Shown here: positions 25,001-37,190 of the stretch, in pieces | How positions within the stretch are numbered: position 1 is the stretch's first letter | Layout of the letters: every line of letters starts with the position of its first letter | NCBI GenBank assembly: GCA_003586115.2 | Contig: QVOM02000053.1 | Coordinates: 4,115,524 to 4,179,523, forward strand | Direction of reading: 5' to 3' | Source of the DNA: Salvator merianae | Taxonomy: Eukaryota; Chordata; Lepidosauria; Squamata; Teiidae | Length of the DNA: 64,000 nucleotides | The notes under the pieces: model-generated | Databases searched by the model: none | What the model saw: the letters and a program-made list of their open reading frames with translations, nothing else | Told to the model about the DNA's origin: nothing | Translations under genes and position numbers: made by a program

Positions 25001-25189
25001 TGGTATCTGTACGCACATGTGAATGTGTGTTTAGTCATTTTTACACATACTTCTTTCAGTCTTCTACAGCAATGTGTTTTCAGCTAATTCAAATACAGAA
25101 CTCCCTCATAACCTCACCTACAATGCAGGTCATCTTCAGCTGTGCATATTTGTGTTTTGCCTTTCCATTCCAGATGGAAAGGACTTTAT

Positions 25190-25880
25190 TAGCCGCAAGA
25201 GAAAGAATTTCTGCAGAGGAGGCTTGCCAGATAAGGGAGATGAGCTGCATCTGTTCAATTATTAAGCTCTGGTGGGAAGTCCTTCCTTGTTCTGTGACTT
25301 TCAGATTTTTGAGGGATGATTGTCATGGAGAAGGGCCTACTTCTTGGTGTCCCCAAGACTATGAAATAGTCTTCCCACTGAAGTATGTCAGGTAGAGATG
25401 GGCACAAACTCAAAATGGACGTTTCCGATCAATCTAGAACCAGATTGAACATGCTGACTTAGATCCAGATTGAACTTGAACAGTTTGTGAACTGTTCATA
25501 AAAAAAAATAAAAAAATAATTGGTTGCAACCAAGAATGATACAATTGCACAATAAGGCAATTCTGGGCAGAATAGTGCAATTCTCAGTTGTAACAAAAGG
25601 GCCAGACAGGATCATTTTAGAACACTTCCCAAATTAAGCCATTTGGTTCTAATCAAGTTCATGTGACCTTCCCCTGGTTTCAAAAGCAGTCCATTTTGAA
25701 CAGAGGGGGTGGGTTGCTTCAAACTGAACAGGGTCAAACTGAACAATTCAATATAAACTGTTCTAAAATGAACTGAATTTGCACATTTCTAATGTCAGGT
25801 ACCAACTTTATACTATATGTTTTTCAACAATTAGTAATGATATACCTTTTCACCTAGGCCTTTGATGTTTAAGCTCTCTC
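25190..25880. repeat. Older interspersed repeat interrupted by a Family A element
   Basis: The flanks on either side of 25393-25791 read continuously once that insertion is ignored: a CTATGAAATAGTCTTCCCAC block before it, and TTTTTCAACAATTAG then TTCACCTAGGCCTTTGATG after it. This order resembles the 3' part of an old LINE- or SINE-type repeat, whose family I cannot settle. The 131-codon frame at 25000-25395 lies partly in it and is not a gene. Confidence 0.4.
25393..25791. mobile_element. Family A hAT-like element with perfect 8-bp target duplication
   Basis: Starts TAGAGATGGGCAC; the right end reversed reads TAGAAATGTGCAAATTCAG. It is flanked by identical 8-bp direct repeats ATGTCAGG (25385-25392 and 25792-25799). 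An 8-bp duplication together with TAGRGATGTGC-type ends is the hallmark of the hAT superfamily. The interior (399 bp in all) has repeated AACTGTTC and GAACAG motifs and no coding capacity, so mobilisation would have depended on a transposase encoded elsewhere. Confidence 0.85.
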
Positions 25881-27456
25881 TGTGACTGCATCCACATCCC
25901 CTTGAAGGCTCTAGGATTGTGGTCCTCAAAACTGACCTCTCAAATCAGCCCCTAACTGGCCTAGAGTGTGGCATAACTGTAAGTCTTGAATAACTTACTC
26001 CCCAGATCGTTGAGGTAACTAAATAGGAAGGAGTAATTGACTGGCGTGATTTCCACCCAGACTCCATTTACGGAGGACCCAAAATGGCCTACTTCCAGAG
26101 GCACTTCTTGTCCTCCAGCGTGGGCGCTGGCATTAATCTCTTCAATGTCAGCAGAGGCTCTGCTCACAGCAATGACTGAAAGCTGTAACAAAGTGTGTAT
26201 CATTTGCCTACCATGACTCCCACCTCCATGCTAGATCCTGCCCCTCCCACCCAGGATCACAGCACTTAGCTTGCACGTGGGAATCAGCCGATACATTGTC
26301 TTACAGTTTGGAGGGTGGGGTATATTTTAATGGGTTTGCATTTTTTCAAACTTCTTTTTTAAAAAGATGTTTTATGTGACTCATCCTGGGGGTAGAATAA
26401 AATTTCCATAAATTCTAAAAAGATGATTCCACCCCCCCCGATTTTTAATTTTCTTTTCAAGGAAAAAAATAGTTAATAGCGTAAGTGATGTAATCCAACT
26501 TTGTTGAGACACATCCCAAAATACATAGAGAAGGGAGAGAGAAATAGATGTTGCAATTATGATTGTGTATGATTTATATGATCAAAAATAATTTTTACTT
26601 TTTGGAAGGAATAGATGCTGCTATCATCTGTTCCAATTTCTTATTTGCCACTGATGTTCATGTAGCTGATGTGGTTTCTGGATGGTTTCACTCACTTTTT
26701 CCATTATTGCAATCTTATCTAACCCAGTATCAAAACGTATATAAACAGTCCATGTATAAATGATTAATCTGGATTATTTGTTTGCTTTCTGGAAAATATG
26801 CAATACCTGTTTTTTAAAAAAGAGTTTAAAAATCTGGACCAAATTAAAATTTACAGCTGTTTAAAAAGAAAAAGGCGTGCATTTTTCATATGGGGTTAAT
26901 TTAGCATCATATTACGATCAGATGTCCTGCGTCGTGGGGCAAAGACTCAAATGGAACTCTGCTGATGATCTTTCCTCAGTATAACTAAATCAGACAGCTG
27001 GTCCTTGTTATTGCATTTATATCAACTCTTATAAGCCACCAGGCAAGGATAAGTCTAATAGGAAAAACCCACTTTTTCACCCTGCTTCGTCTTTGACTAA
27101 AATTTCATCTGTTCCAATGCCAAAGAAAATGAAAACAAAACTTCTCTGCTCACAGTACTCAAGTATCAGTCTTAATTTAACTTTCTGCTAAATAAAAACA
27201 ATACCACTTAAGCTTCAGAAGATGTAAACTGTAATGGGGCACCAGTTTCTCTAGATGGTCTACACAGAAACTGGATATTTTTCTTGATATCTTTTTGTTT
27301 TTTAATCTTTAAGTTTTACCAAACATCCACCATCTGTAGTTTCATGAAAAATGACCAACTTAGTGGCCCAATCCATTTAGGGGAAGTGCTTGTCTCAAAA
27401 CATAGGACAACCTCAGGTTACTGCACACCTTAGCACCAGATGGTCCTTTGAATTCA
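25881..27456. other. Single-copy sequence, no gene seen
   Basis: Unassigned. The section 26880-27190 is repeat-free and evenly mixed (ATTACGATCAGATGTCCTGC and neighbours) and may be conserved. The short frame 26563-26763 is not recognised. C-rich and T-rich runs near 26340-26470 are simple low-complexity DNA. Confidence 0.45.
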
Positions 27457-27902
27457 CTCATTCAGTCACGTTTGACTCTTTGTGACCATGGACCATAGTA
27501 CACCAGGCCCTTCTGTTCTCTACTCCCTCTTGGAGTTGGTCCAAACTCATGTTCATTGTTTCCATGACACTAATCTATCCATCTCATTCTCTGTCATCCC
27601 TTTCTCCTTTTGCCTTCCTTCTTTCTCAGCTTCAGGGTCTTTTCCAATGAGTTCTGTCTTTTTTCTATGTGGCCAAAGTACTTGAGCGTCATCTTCAGTG
27701 TTTATCCTTCCAATTAATAGTCAGGTTTGATTGCCTTTAGTGTTGACGGATTTGATCTCCTTGCAGTCCAAGAGACTCTCAAAATTCTTCTCCACACCAC
27801 AATTTAAGAGCATTGATTCTTCAGTGCACAGCCTTCCTTATGGTCCAACTCTCACAGCCATACATTGCAGATGGGAAAACAATAGTTTTGACAGGCTAAT
27901 GG
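27457..27902 (-). mobile_element. Bov-B (RTE-clade) LINE 3' fragment
   Basis: Read on the minus strand, this is the 3' end of Bov-B ORF2 and its tail. Near 27860 the strand encodes a CMAVRVGP stretch matching the family's MYGCESWT region, followed by a FESLLDCKEIKS region matching its LLRVPWTARRSNQS block. It ends in CACAAAGAGTCAAACGTGAC, the Bov-B terminal block. Several in-frame stops and deletions show it is dead. The plus-strand frames 27482-27685 and 27731-27925 are antisense shadows. Bov-B is abundant in squamates and ruminants and is known for horizontal transfer. Confidence 0.9.
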
Positions 27903-29193
27903 AGTCACCAAAACTAAGAAGTTAGTTTCTGCAGACATAAATAATATGTGTATGGTAGGATCCATACCACCCCTTCAGGCCATACCATGACGATGTCCAG
28001 TGAGAGATATCCATGTTGCAAAAGATGTCCTGTAGCATGGCACTAACATTCAGTCCACTTCCAGAGATGGAATGCACTCTTGAACATGATTCCTTTTCGT
28101 TTATTTTTTTTTTTTAATCTCATTTCTTATGTGTCTTTTGACATGCAAGGACAAACCTAGAGTTTTATGTGTATCTCCTTTCCCTGAAGAGTGTATCAAA
28201 ATACTTTGCTTATTCTTTCAGTGATACACAGCTGACAATATTATGACTGTAATTATGTTCAAACCCACACAAAAAAAGGAGAGTGGACTCATGCTCTGAG
28301 CTACCAGGAATAGTGAGGCCCCTCTAGAGGGGCATGTCTCTGAGGTAAAGTCTTTAAGGCCAGAATCTTGAGAGACAACTTTGGACAACTCATTAGTATG
28401 AAAGGGACTGCTCCACCACATGACTAATAACTGAGAGAAGAGGGTTGGTCATGAACAGTATGGAGAGCTGGTGCAATGTTCTATACACAAACAATCTAGG
28501 AAGCAATCCTATTTCACTGTTTTCTTCAGACAGATGACTAGGCAAGTCCGTTCTAATCTATTAGGAGGATAGGAAATTGGTAAGTGATTTGAAGGCTTCA
28601 TTTGGTTAATGAATTAAAATGCAAAGGATAGATCCATATAGACATGGCTATATAGTCATATATCACCAGGGAGCATTCTTTGCTTGAGAAACATGACAAA
28701 ATTTGACTTTAGCATACTCATGGATAGCTACAGGCAAATGAAATTAGAATAACAGTGCATGAATTAAGGTTGCTCCAGAGATAATAGAAAAGTCTAGCTG
28801 CTTGGATCTAAAAATTAAAAAATGACAAACCAATAACATTTTCAGTGGCACCTTAAATGCAAACAGATTTTTTTAGTGCATCATGGTTCTGATTAAGTGG
28901 GTTGCTGTCCATGAAAATATATACACCCTATTTTTTTTTTTTAGTTTCTAAAGTAATCTCACGTTGTTCTTTTGTGTTTATAGAAGACTTCACACAAATG
29001 AGTTATGTTCATAAAATAGGAAGGCAGCATCCAGTCATCTTTTAATTATTCTGCTACATTGGGACATTCCAGAATATCCATGCTTTACTCCTGAATATCA
29101 AATATAGCAGAATACGTAGGTGATGTTTGGAAGCAGCCAAAGTATTCTTTTAAATAAGGAAGTGGCAAAGCTTCAGTCTGTTGAATTTCTAGG
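27903..29193. other. Unassigned AT-rich sequence, no gene seen
   Basis: No gene, RNA or transposon end. The minus frame 28218-28421 is unrecognised. Confidence 0.45.
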
Positions 29194-29461
29194 GGCCTTT
29201 TTGCACTTTACACTAGTAAGCTTCAGGACACTGACTAGTGCAGTGCTCCTGTATTTCCCAGAGGCCCTGGCGATTGGGAGCAGACTACAGCTGCTCCTGA
29301 TCACTCCTTGCGATGGGGCACAAAATCGTGCTCTGCAGCTGTACTGGGAGCAGCTGCTTGTCTGAGTGTGGATGGACTTGTTCCATGACATCTGAACTGT
29401 TCCAGCAGGGACCCGTTCCAGTCAGAGCAGTTCAGAATTCCCAAGTGCCTGAAACAGCCTG
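29194..29461. mobile_element. Family B non-autonomous DNA transposon
   Basis: Left end GGGCCTTTTTGCACTTTACAC is one of the best family termini. The interior carries GGGAGCAGACTACAGCTGCTCC and the GGCACAAAATCGTGCTC hairpin block. A right end near 29461 (reversed AGGCTGTTTCAGGCACTTGG) is likely but weaker. The frames on both strands (29120-29365, 29173-29391) read through this repeat and are not genes. Confidence 0.6.
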
Positions 29462-30470
29462 AAAATGCTTTGCTAAGAATTGCAAAGTTTCTGTGGTGGG
29501 GAGATGGGTGCATGCTTTTTTTGACCAGAATAAGCTGGGGTGCAACCTCTCATCCTCTGCCCCCACTGCCCAGGTGTATGTTATATCGTAGCTTCCTTTC
29601 CCGGCCTTGGTGTCATGCAAGAGTTTCATTTCTAATTGGTAATGTTCTGAAATTCCCTTCTATCTAACCTCAGATGACAGCTCCACTGAAAAAACAAACA
29701 TCCAGTCTCTTACACACTCTGTCATTGTAAACCTCTCTGGTATGCTCCCTCTGTGATATAAATGAATCTGTGCACAATGAGATAGTGATTAATAGTGAGA
29801 AGTCAGCATGGCATGGACACCCAATTCTGTGCCTTCCTCCTCTCTGCCCCTTCAGTCGTCGTCATTTAACACACTATCAGGAGCAGTTTTGTATAATAGA
29901 CACAGGAAGGGCCATAAAAACAACATCTGGGGCTGCAGCTGAAGTATTGATTTATTTGTTGCCATAAAATTTTGCATCATTACTATGCAATTGCTCAATC
30001 TCTCAAAGAATTGATGTATATTGTTCAGGGCTACAGCCCCACTGTGCAAAACTTTTCTCTCCTTCTCTGTTTTTTTTTTCCTTTTTGCCCCCTCTCCTGT
30101 AATTCCCTTCAAGTCTTTGAAAGAGTCATTATTCCTTATTACATAGTCCTGGCATGCCACCTAGTTAGATAAATGCTTGAACAAGTATGTAGTAAATATT
30201 CATGATAGCTCATGCTTCAACTAGGTATGTCACTAATTAGATAATTTAGTGGCTCAAATAAATAAACACAGAAAAAGGGGGGAAAAAAAGAGTGGGCCCT
30301 CAGATATAAAGGACTAAAATCTGTTCCCAGTTTTTAGCATGCACCGATAACTCCTTGCATCTCACAAATTGCTGCAGATAAAGTGTATTTAATAGTTTAC
30401 TGGAATTCTCACTGAACCAAACCCTTTTCCAGGTCACACCTAATTTTCACAGGAGACATCCTCCAGTTGC
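29462..30470. other. Unassigned sequence, no gene seen
   Basis: AT-rich after 29680. Positions 29940-30010 have a conserved-looking texture (ATAAAATTTTGCATCATTAC). The minus frame 29852-30160 has a Lys-rich segment that comes from a pyrimidine tract at 30060-30090. Confidence 0.4.
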
Positions 30471-31015
30471 TTTAGGACATTATTGGCTGTGGACAACAAA
30501 ACGGCTTGGCCCGAGCAACTAGATCGCTCCTGGTCAGCAGTGTTTGCACCCTCTTCTGGTGCAACGCTGTGAGTAGGGGTGGTGGCTGTGAGTAGATGTG
30601 TCTGCACAGTCATGCATCGTGTCCCAATCACCACGGAAACATCTGGGTGTGTGCCAGATGGGGCCGTGGCTGTTGCCATGGCAAACCGCCCTGGCCTGGT
30701 CAGGCCATCCACAGTTCAAGTGCTGATGGTCCAGTTCTCTTCCAGTCTTTGGAGCGTATGTCCCTTTCTGCACTTGGCTTTATACCAGATTATATCCTGG
30801 AATAGGGACCTGCCATCTGCATGCTAGTAGGAACTATGGCAGGCCCCACTCAGGGCCTGCTGTGAACTGTGTGCAGATAGCAGGTCCGTGTTCTGGGATA
30901 CGATCCAGAATAAAACCAAGTGTAGAAAGGGTCTATATGGCCACCTCCATATCTGATCCTTACCAGGCTGATATGATCTCGTTATACCATACCAGGCTGG
31001 CAAGTGCAAACAGGC
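30471..31015. mobile_element. Family B element with a nested hairpin copy
   Basis: The right end, reversed, reads GGCCTGTTTGCACTTGCC. The left part (30490-30740) has family motifs such as GCTCCTGGTCAGCAG and GTGGCTGTTGCCATGGC, but a clean left terminus is not visible. A second, smaller palindromic element sits inside at 30760-30933. All frames here on both strands are by-products of the GC-rich interior. Confidence 0.5.
30760..30933. mobile_element. Palindromic mini-element with ~45-bp inverted ends
   Basis: The left end GTCCCTTTCTGCACTTGG and the reversed right end GACCCTTTCTACACTTGG agree closely. Pairing continues through TTTATNCCAGATNRTATCC-like sequence, and after a gap further pairing resumes (CCTGCCATCTGCATGC with GCAGATAGCAGG). 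Both ends are bordered by TAT. It is in effect a 174-bp hairpin whose ends match Family B termini, so it is probably an internally rearranged Family B derivative. Confidence 0.65.
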
Positions 31016-32180
31016 CTTTTGTTTAGCTATGTTTTATGCTGTTCTCAAATGTTTTCCATGCGTTTGCCGTTGCCTTTGGGCTGCAATAATATTTGTTAGT
31101 TTTCTGCAATGTGTATGGAAATGTGGGTGATATATCCAAGTAAGAGACACAACCATTGATTTGCTCAGTTCTGTTTCTTATGTTACCGAGAATGGTGTGT
31201 GACTCCTCAGAAGGATTTCTATAAGGAAATATGAATATTGGTGGAGTTTTTGGCTCCATTTAAAGTATCCTTTTACAGTTTCTGTGACAGAGAGAAGGAT
31301 GGTTTGGTGCAAAGGTACGACAGCAATCACTTCTTTCACCTGTCCCACTGCACAAGCTGACACCGTCCTTGGTAATTGTCCTCAGTGATCCAGGCAATGT
31401 TAACTGAAAGTAGAAAATGGCAGCACATATAGATCCATTTTCTAGGGAGGTAAATGCTCATCACTGTTTTCCATTCTTAGCAAGGATGCTCCACTAGGGC
31501 TCAGAAGAGAAATGGATGATGGAGGAGCGAAATTGTCAGGGAACAGCTTTCTGCCAAGTGGGCCTGCTAATGGCAGAAATATTAATACAGCCTCCTGTTG
31601 CAGGTAGAACTGCAGATTCCAAATTTAAGTGACTGGTTTGAATATGTGCAATTAGGCCGGGCAATCTAAAATAGAGCAGGAACCATGATTTGGTGGCTCA
31701 GAGAATTTCCTTTATCACTACAATGGAATTATTCCTAGCAATTTGGAGTTAAGCTAATCGTATGACATCAGCAAACAATGATTGTTTATATAAAAATATA
31801 GATTTCCTTTAAGTGCTTCTTTGAGTCTTTGGTAATTCATATTTACAATATTATTGTTTATGTTCCCAGAAGACAATGAAAGGGTGGCTCCACGTATGTT
31901 TATGTGGCTTCATGATTCATGCTCAGTGAGGTAGCTATTAAGTGTTGCGTGTATGTGTGCATGAGAGAGATAGAGACGGTGAGCAAGTGAAGGAGAAAAA
32001 AAAAACTTTCTGAGAAATAAACAAATACTTACAGAGACAATATGAGAATGCATCACTGTGGTTTCTAAAGGAATCATTTACCCAATTATCCAGGACTTTG
32101 TTTCTCTCATCTTCAAAAAATGAGAAAAGAAGCAGCAATGGCCCACCCAGAAAATGTCTCTATTTTTAATCCAAAGCTTG
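31016..32180. other. Single-copy sequence, no gene seen
   Basis: Unassigned. Positions 31560-31860 have an even, repeat-free texture with AAGCTAATCGTATGACATC and similar cores. The minus frame 31023-31259 is unrecognised. A GAGAGA patch near 31965 and an A-run near 32000 are low-complexity. Confidence 0.45.
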
Positions 32181-32580
32181 ACTTAGGCTTCCACACAGAT
32201 ACGGGAAAGGTCCAATCTTGGAATGAAGGGCATTTTTCAGCCCAGGAGTGGGGACATAGGTGATTTTACATGGCTCCTGCACCCAAATTTCAAGACTGAG
32301 GAACCAAAGTTCCCTGGCATTGAATTTTCCGTCCAGAGTAAAGCATTTCAAGCGACCATGGCACTTGGCTATTTTCAGCATTTCAGTTCAAGACACTGGG
32401 CAGTGAGAGCACACGTAGGTCGCTCCTGTAGTCAGTGTCCCTCTAAATAATAGTTGCAGAGGTAAACCCAGACCAAACTCCTTTTGTGGATTAGTGTTCC
32501 TCAGAGTGCTCCTGAGAATGAATCCTGCCTTCAGGAGTGGAATAGACACCAGATGGATGTGACCACAAGCAGTCACTTCT
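32181..32580. repeat. Family B-related modules
   Basis: Contains GGAACCAAAGTTCCCTGGC (about 32300-32318), the module shared with 6138, 43187, 47580 and others. It also has AAGGTCCAATCTTGGAATG near 32208, similar to Family B subterminal sequence. The ends are not defined. The overlapping plus and minus frames here (32166-32381, 32223-32450) are explained by the repeat. Confidence 0.4.
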
Positions 32581-32589
32581 CTCTTGATT

Positions 32590-32790
32590 AGAGATGGACT
32601 GAATGGGTTCAAATAGAATCCAGTTCACATCACACAAGGGATGTACAAAAGGTTCCAGTTTTGAACATCAGAGGTGTTTGAACGAACTGGCTCAAACCAG
32701 TCTATTTGAACAGGGAGTGTTTGAAAGGTTTGCACCAAACACACTAGTTGAACAGATACTTTGAAGCTGAACAGAACAAAGCACAGCCTT
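32590..32790. mobile_element. hAT-like fragment related to Family A
   Basis: Starts TAGAGATGGACTG at about 32589 and has an internal GGGATGTACAAAAGG terminus-like motif near 32638. It contains the GTTTGAAC, GAACAGGGAGTGTTTGAAAGG series shared with 21791-22059 and 25393-25791. The right end is unclear. The internal terminus suggests two fragments side by side. Confidence 0.45.
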
Positions 32791-32929
32791 ACTTGGCTGT
32801 GAGGAATTTGCCATGACCGTGAATTCAATGCATTTATCCGGTTAAACAAGATAATGCCTAAAGAAACATTAACAAAAACTTGACATTCATTCATAAATGC
32901 TTCAACGTGTTGAAGAAGATCCCATAACT

Positions 32930-33047
32930 CTATAGAATCAACATAGAAATTGACCAGGATAAGGTGCCATTTGTTGCCCTATCCCAGTCGAGCAAAGTCC
33001 TAGATTGGAAGGTGGTCGCATCTAACACTCCGTGCAAAAAAAGGCCC
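32930..33047. mobile_element. Family B right-end fragment
   Basis: The right end, reversed, reads GGGCCTTTTTTTGCACGG. The block GGTGCCATTTGTTGCCCTATCCC resembles half of the hairpin at 11611-11651. Only the right portion is present. Confidence 0.5.
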
Positions 33048-34736
33048 ATTATTGCTGGTGACCTATTTTCTCTCTATTGGAATTGTGTTCCATAGTGTGA
33101 ATGTTTATTATATAATTCACACATCGAAAAACAGTGTGCAAACCAAGATGCAGGTTTCCCTTAAAATTTGTACTTCTGTGAATTCTATCCTGCAAGGATT
33201 CTCCAATAAAAAAAAATGTCTACGGAAATTTTAGGGAAAGAAAATGTGTACATTGATTTATTATAGAGAGAGACATGCTGTAGAAATCTATCTATTAGGT
33301 TAAATTGTGTATGCAGTGCATATGGGGTGAACTAAACAGACTGGAAATAAAGAGAAATTTGCATGATTCCTCCTCAGTACCTCAGTACATTCTGATTCCA
33401 CTCAGGGGGCATGAAGGGTTCATTGCTCTCCGGCGGATGCTGTGAAACCTTAATATATGGTTTACTTTTCACAGCTGCTTGTCTCTTCCTTCTAGACTGT
33501 CTTAGGTGGTGTGATGCTGAAGGCATGCTCCTGGGGAATGCATAAAGCATCTAAACACCACTGGCTAGAAATTTCCTGATCTCAAATGCTTTTGACAGAT
33601 CTCTGGTAAGGCTGATCCTGCTCATTGGATCCTTTTGGTATCTGTGAAGAGGCTGCTAGATTAGACGGGTCATTACTCTAATATACCAGGGACCATCTTA
33701 CCAGTAAGGAATTTGCATCAGTATTTTCTGGTTGGACATGACCTTTGACCCCTCTGTTACTGTTTTAGACTGGGGCTCCTCCTTAATTTGTACTGTTCCC
33801 TGCAGGTGGGTGAGAAATTTGAGAGATGTGCAATTTTAGATACCCGCCATGGGGATGAAGCCTTTAAATAGTACTGACAGAGATCAGTACAGTGGTAATG
33901 ACTGTGGATTTCAACAGCAGGTGAACACTTAGGAGTGTGTAGATGTGCATAATACATAATCATTCACCTGATGTAGATATCGATATTTATATCTGAATAC
34001 GCCAAAGACTGTGGTTTAGCAATGAATCTGGATGACCTCAAAACTAGAATTGTGTCAGTGGTGACTTCAGTGGAAGAAGACACTTTGAGAGGCATTTGGG
34101 ATGAATTCACCTATTGTCTCAGTGTTGTCTATACAGCAGGTGGAGGGCACATAGAGCATTTATAAAATGGTTAGCAAAACTTGATCACTCATTAAACTAT
34201 TTGTAACTTTTTGTGTAATTGTAACATGTCGCCATCATGAAATATACTACTTTGAAATTGGGTCCATCTTTCTGGAGGATCTGATTCACAGATACCTGAT
34301 ATGCACAAGTTTAGATATACACAGTATCTGGAGCGCACAAATTCACACGTACATATGTGGGACATTTCCATGAAGGTTGGGCTATTCTTCAGCGAAGGTA
34401 AAAGATGCTCTTCAGCTAACAAGGTGACTACATGGGCACCCTAACTTATACATAAATACAATAGCGTTGATTGGCCAGGCTCTTTAGCTTTTGTACAAGT
34501 GGTTCAATACTGAAGAACTGTATTTCAGAAATGTCTTTTGCATTTAGACTCTAATTGGTTCAAGAGAAAGCACTTGTTTCTTTGAAAGGTAAAATAGCCA
34601 TGAGTTGCTTGGAGTTTAGCATTACTGAAATTGACAAGATTAATAATAAATGCATTAGTCATACATCTTAGTTCAGAGTTACACAATGTGATAAATACCT
34701 CTTACATTTAATGTTGGGCTGAGTGTAGCACATTCC
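33048..34736. other. Unassigned AT-rich sequence, no gene seen
   Basis: No gene or repeat identified. The two minus frames 33757-33963 and 34192-34422 are short and unrecognised. Confidence 0.45.
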
Positions 34737-34772
<36 letters not shown>

Positions 34773-34774
34773 AG
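34737..34774 (+). repeat. (AAAT)n microsatellite, probably a LINE/SINE tail
   Basis: About nine TAAA units. In reptiles such runs commonly end a LINE or SINE, and the preceding GTTGGGCTGAGTGTAGCAC could be a decayed tail, but the body is not identifiable. Confidence 0.85.
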
Positions 34775-37190
34775 GTCCAGAGACTTCTATGTTAAATTTA
34801 CTTGTTCTCCCTCTGAAAATGATCTCCTTCCAGTGAGAAAGGAATAGTGATCATGATGAAGGGAACAAAAATGGACTCTTGAATGACTATTTCCACCATA
34901 TTTTCCTTACATAATAAAGGATACAAATAAACAACAGCCAAGTTCTTGGTGAAATACAGTTGTCTGCCTTTCTGGAAGTGTTCTCCGCTAAGTGAAATTT
35001 ACAGCTAACTAGAAAAGCATTTCAGAGGCGGAGAAAATGCTCCTATTTAGACCACAGATTTGCCAGAAGTTATGCAACAAGCCCTGACTACAAATTGAAA
35101 AATAGGCTAAGTATTATTCCAACTTTCAGCACATCCATTTGACTACATTATAATTTGAGCTCCCACCCAAACAAATGCCTGTTTTCTATTTTCTCTTTCC
35201 CTCCATTTCTGCCTTCCTGCAATGAAAATCATCACATCTTGAAAATATCAGGCAGATTAGGAAAAAAAACACACACAACACAATGAAAGAGGGAACTCAT
35301 GCATATGTAACTAGTTTATATATGTAGGACAATGTCCAAAATAGCAGTTTAAAAGGTAACAGCAAAATCAAAACCATAGCATAATTTGGGACGGTGGGAG
35401 CGGATTCAATCTGCAGGGAGAAAAGAAAGGGAAAACCCCCAAGATAGATGGCGCATCTGTTTTTTATCCTCCAAGAATGTCTCAGGGAAAGTTCTGTAGA
35501 TCCTAGTAGTTAATATAGGGCTCCCATAGCTAGGAGGGTCCTCTGCTTGAAGATGCAGTTAAACTTCTTGAACCTGCAAGAGTGGATTTTTAAAATGTGT
35601 TAAAATTTCACTTCCCTCTCCAGATGCCCCTTTTCCCAATTTGCTCAGGCACCAGTTGCCCTGTGAAAGAGTTGCGTTCCCACATGACTTCATTATGACT
35701 AGCACATGGTGAGCACCATTTTAGGAGAGGATGACGATAGAGGATATGGAAAGCACCCTCTAAAATGATTTCTTATGCCATACATACATGGGCTGCCAAG
35801 GTGTAAATGTGCTCTAAGCAGTGGTATATTCTGTCATGGCTGACATTTGTAGTAACAGTGTGCATCATCTTTTGGAACCTTAGAACCACCCTGCAGAGAA
35901 GCATTTCCATAGGATGGGACTTTAGAATGAAGTGGCTTAGAGGGAGAGAAAATTAAAAACAGAAAAACAAAACAATTACTAACTTCTTAGCAGCATTCTT
36001 TGAGATTCTTTATTGTATTATAAGCTTGCTTTATTTTTTAATGGAAACGCTGTATTTTCTCTAATGCAGCATTGTATATGTTATTGTGCTATAATGCCCA
36101 TGCACTGAATGGAACATTCAATGCACAGTATTTCTCCAAAGTGTTGTGTGCTTTGGGGAAAGGGTTAGTCTGGTCTCCTGCTTTGCTCTTCCTTCCTGCC
36201 CACCTCCCAAGACAAATTATATAGAATGCCTGCAAGCAGAGAATATGTGTGTTTCTGCATCTGATGAAGATCTGGGTGATGAATGTTCAAGAAGGAAGTG
36301 ATTTGTTAGAAGTTTCCAAGACAAAAGGATCTTGCTGCCGTACTTGCTGTGTAGAGAACCACAATTTACAATTTCCACCAACATCTTTCTTAACCTGGAA
36401 AATTAATAGATACTAGTGATGTTATCCTCTAGATCAGGTTTTGCTCTGGTGCTTATAAAGCCTACAGAAGATGCACAAGCTAGGATGCCAAATACCATTT
36501 TACATTATCATGTCCTGGTATGGTGAGGGAAATACTTTAGAACAAAAATCATTGCCTTCTGGTTCCATAATCAGCGCTGTTAATACAGATTCTTTTCTAG
36601 TAATATGGGTAAAAGGGAAGCTATAATCTGTAGTCATGGCTCCATGCACCAATCTAGGCGCCTGGGAAAAAGGGGTCTGGGGCATTTTGCATTTGTGTTC
36701 AGTAGCACAGCATCAAAAATATGCAGTTTCTATTTTGAAACACCAGAAGATTACAGTTGTAGTGTAGTTTCTTCAAGTCCTCTTGTTTAAACACTTGACT
36801 ATTAAAGCACCTGATTTATACTCACAGTTAATATGGATTTATGTGCTGTAGCTGGGAATATACAATGCATCATGGACATAGGTACAATCCCATGACAACA
36901 CCACAAGATTGTTATGAGAATTAAAGGGAGGGGGGAAAATAACTTTTACCATCTCAAGCTGTTCAGAAATGGGATAGCAATTAAGACAAAACAAATGAAC
37001 TGTGCATTGTGCAAGAGTGACAAATAAGCCCAGCTGAAACTGTAACTTCTGCTCCTCGGTGTAATGCAGGGACCAGGAACCTAATTCATTTAGTCTTGCA
37101 TGTTCAGGAGCTATTAATTTTGTCAACTCATTCATCTTGGGTTCTCAGTTTCCCAGACTCTGATTCCATCTGTGCGGACACTGTAAGGCA
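34775..37190. other. Unassigned AT-rich sequence, no gene seen
   Basis: Mostly AT-rich single-copy DNA without recognisable genes or transposon ends. Frames at 36500-36685, 36605-36790 and 36839-37135 are short and unrecognised. Confidence 0.45.
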
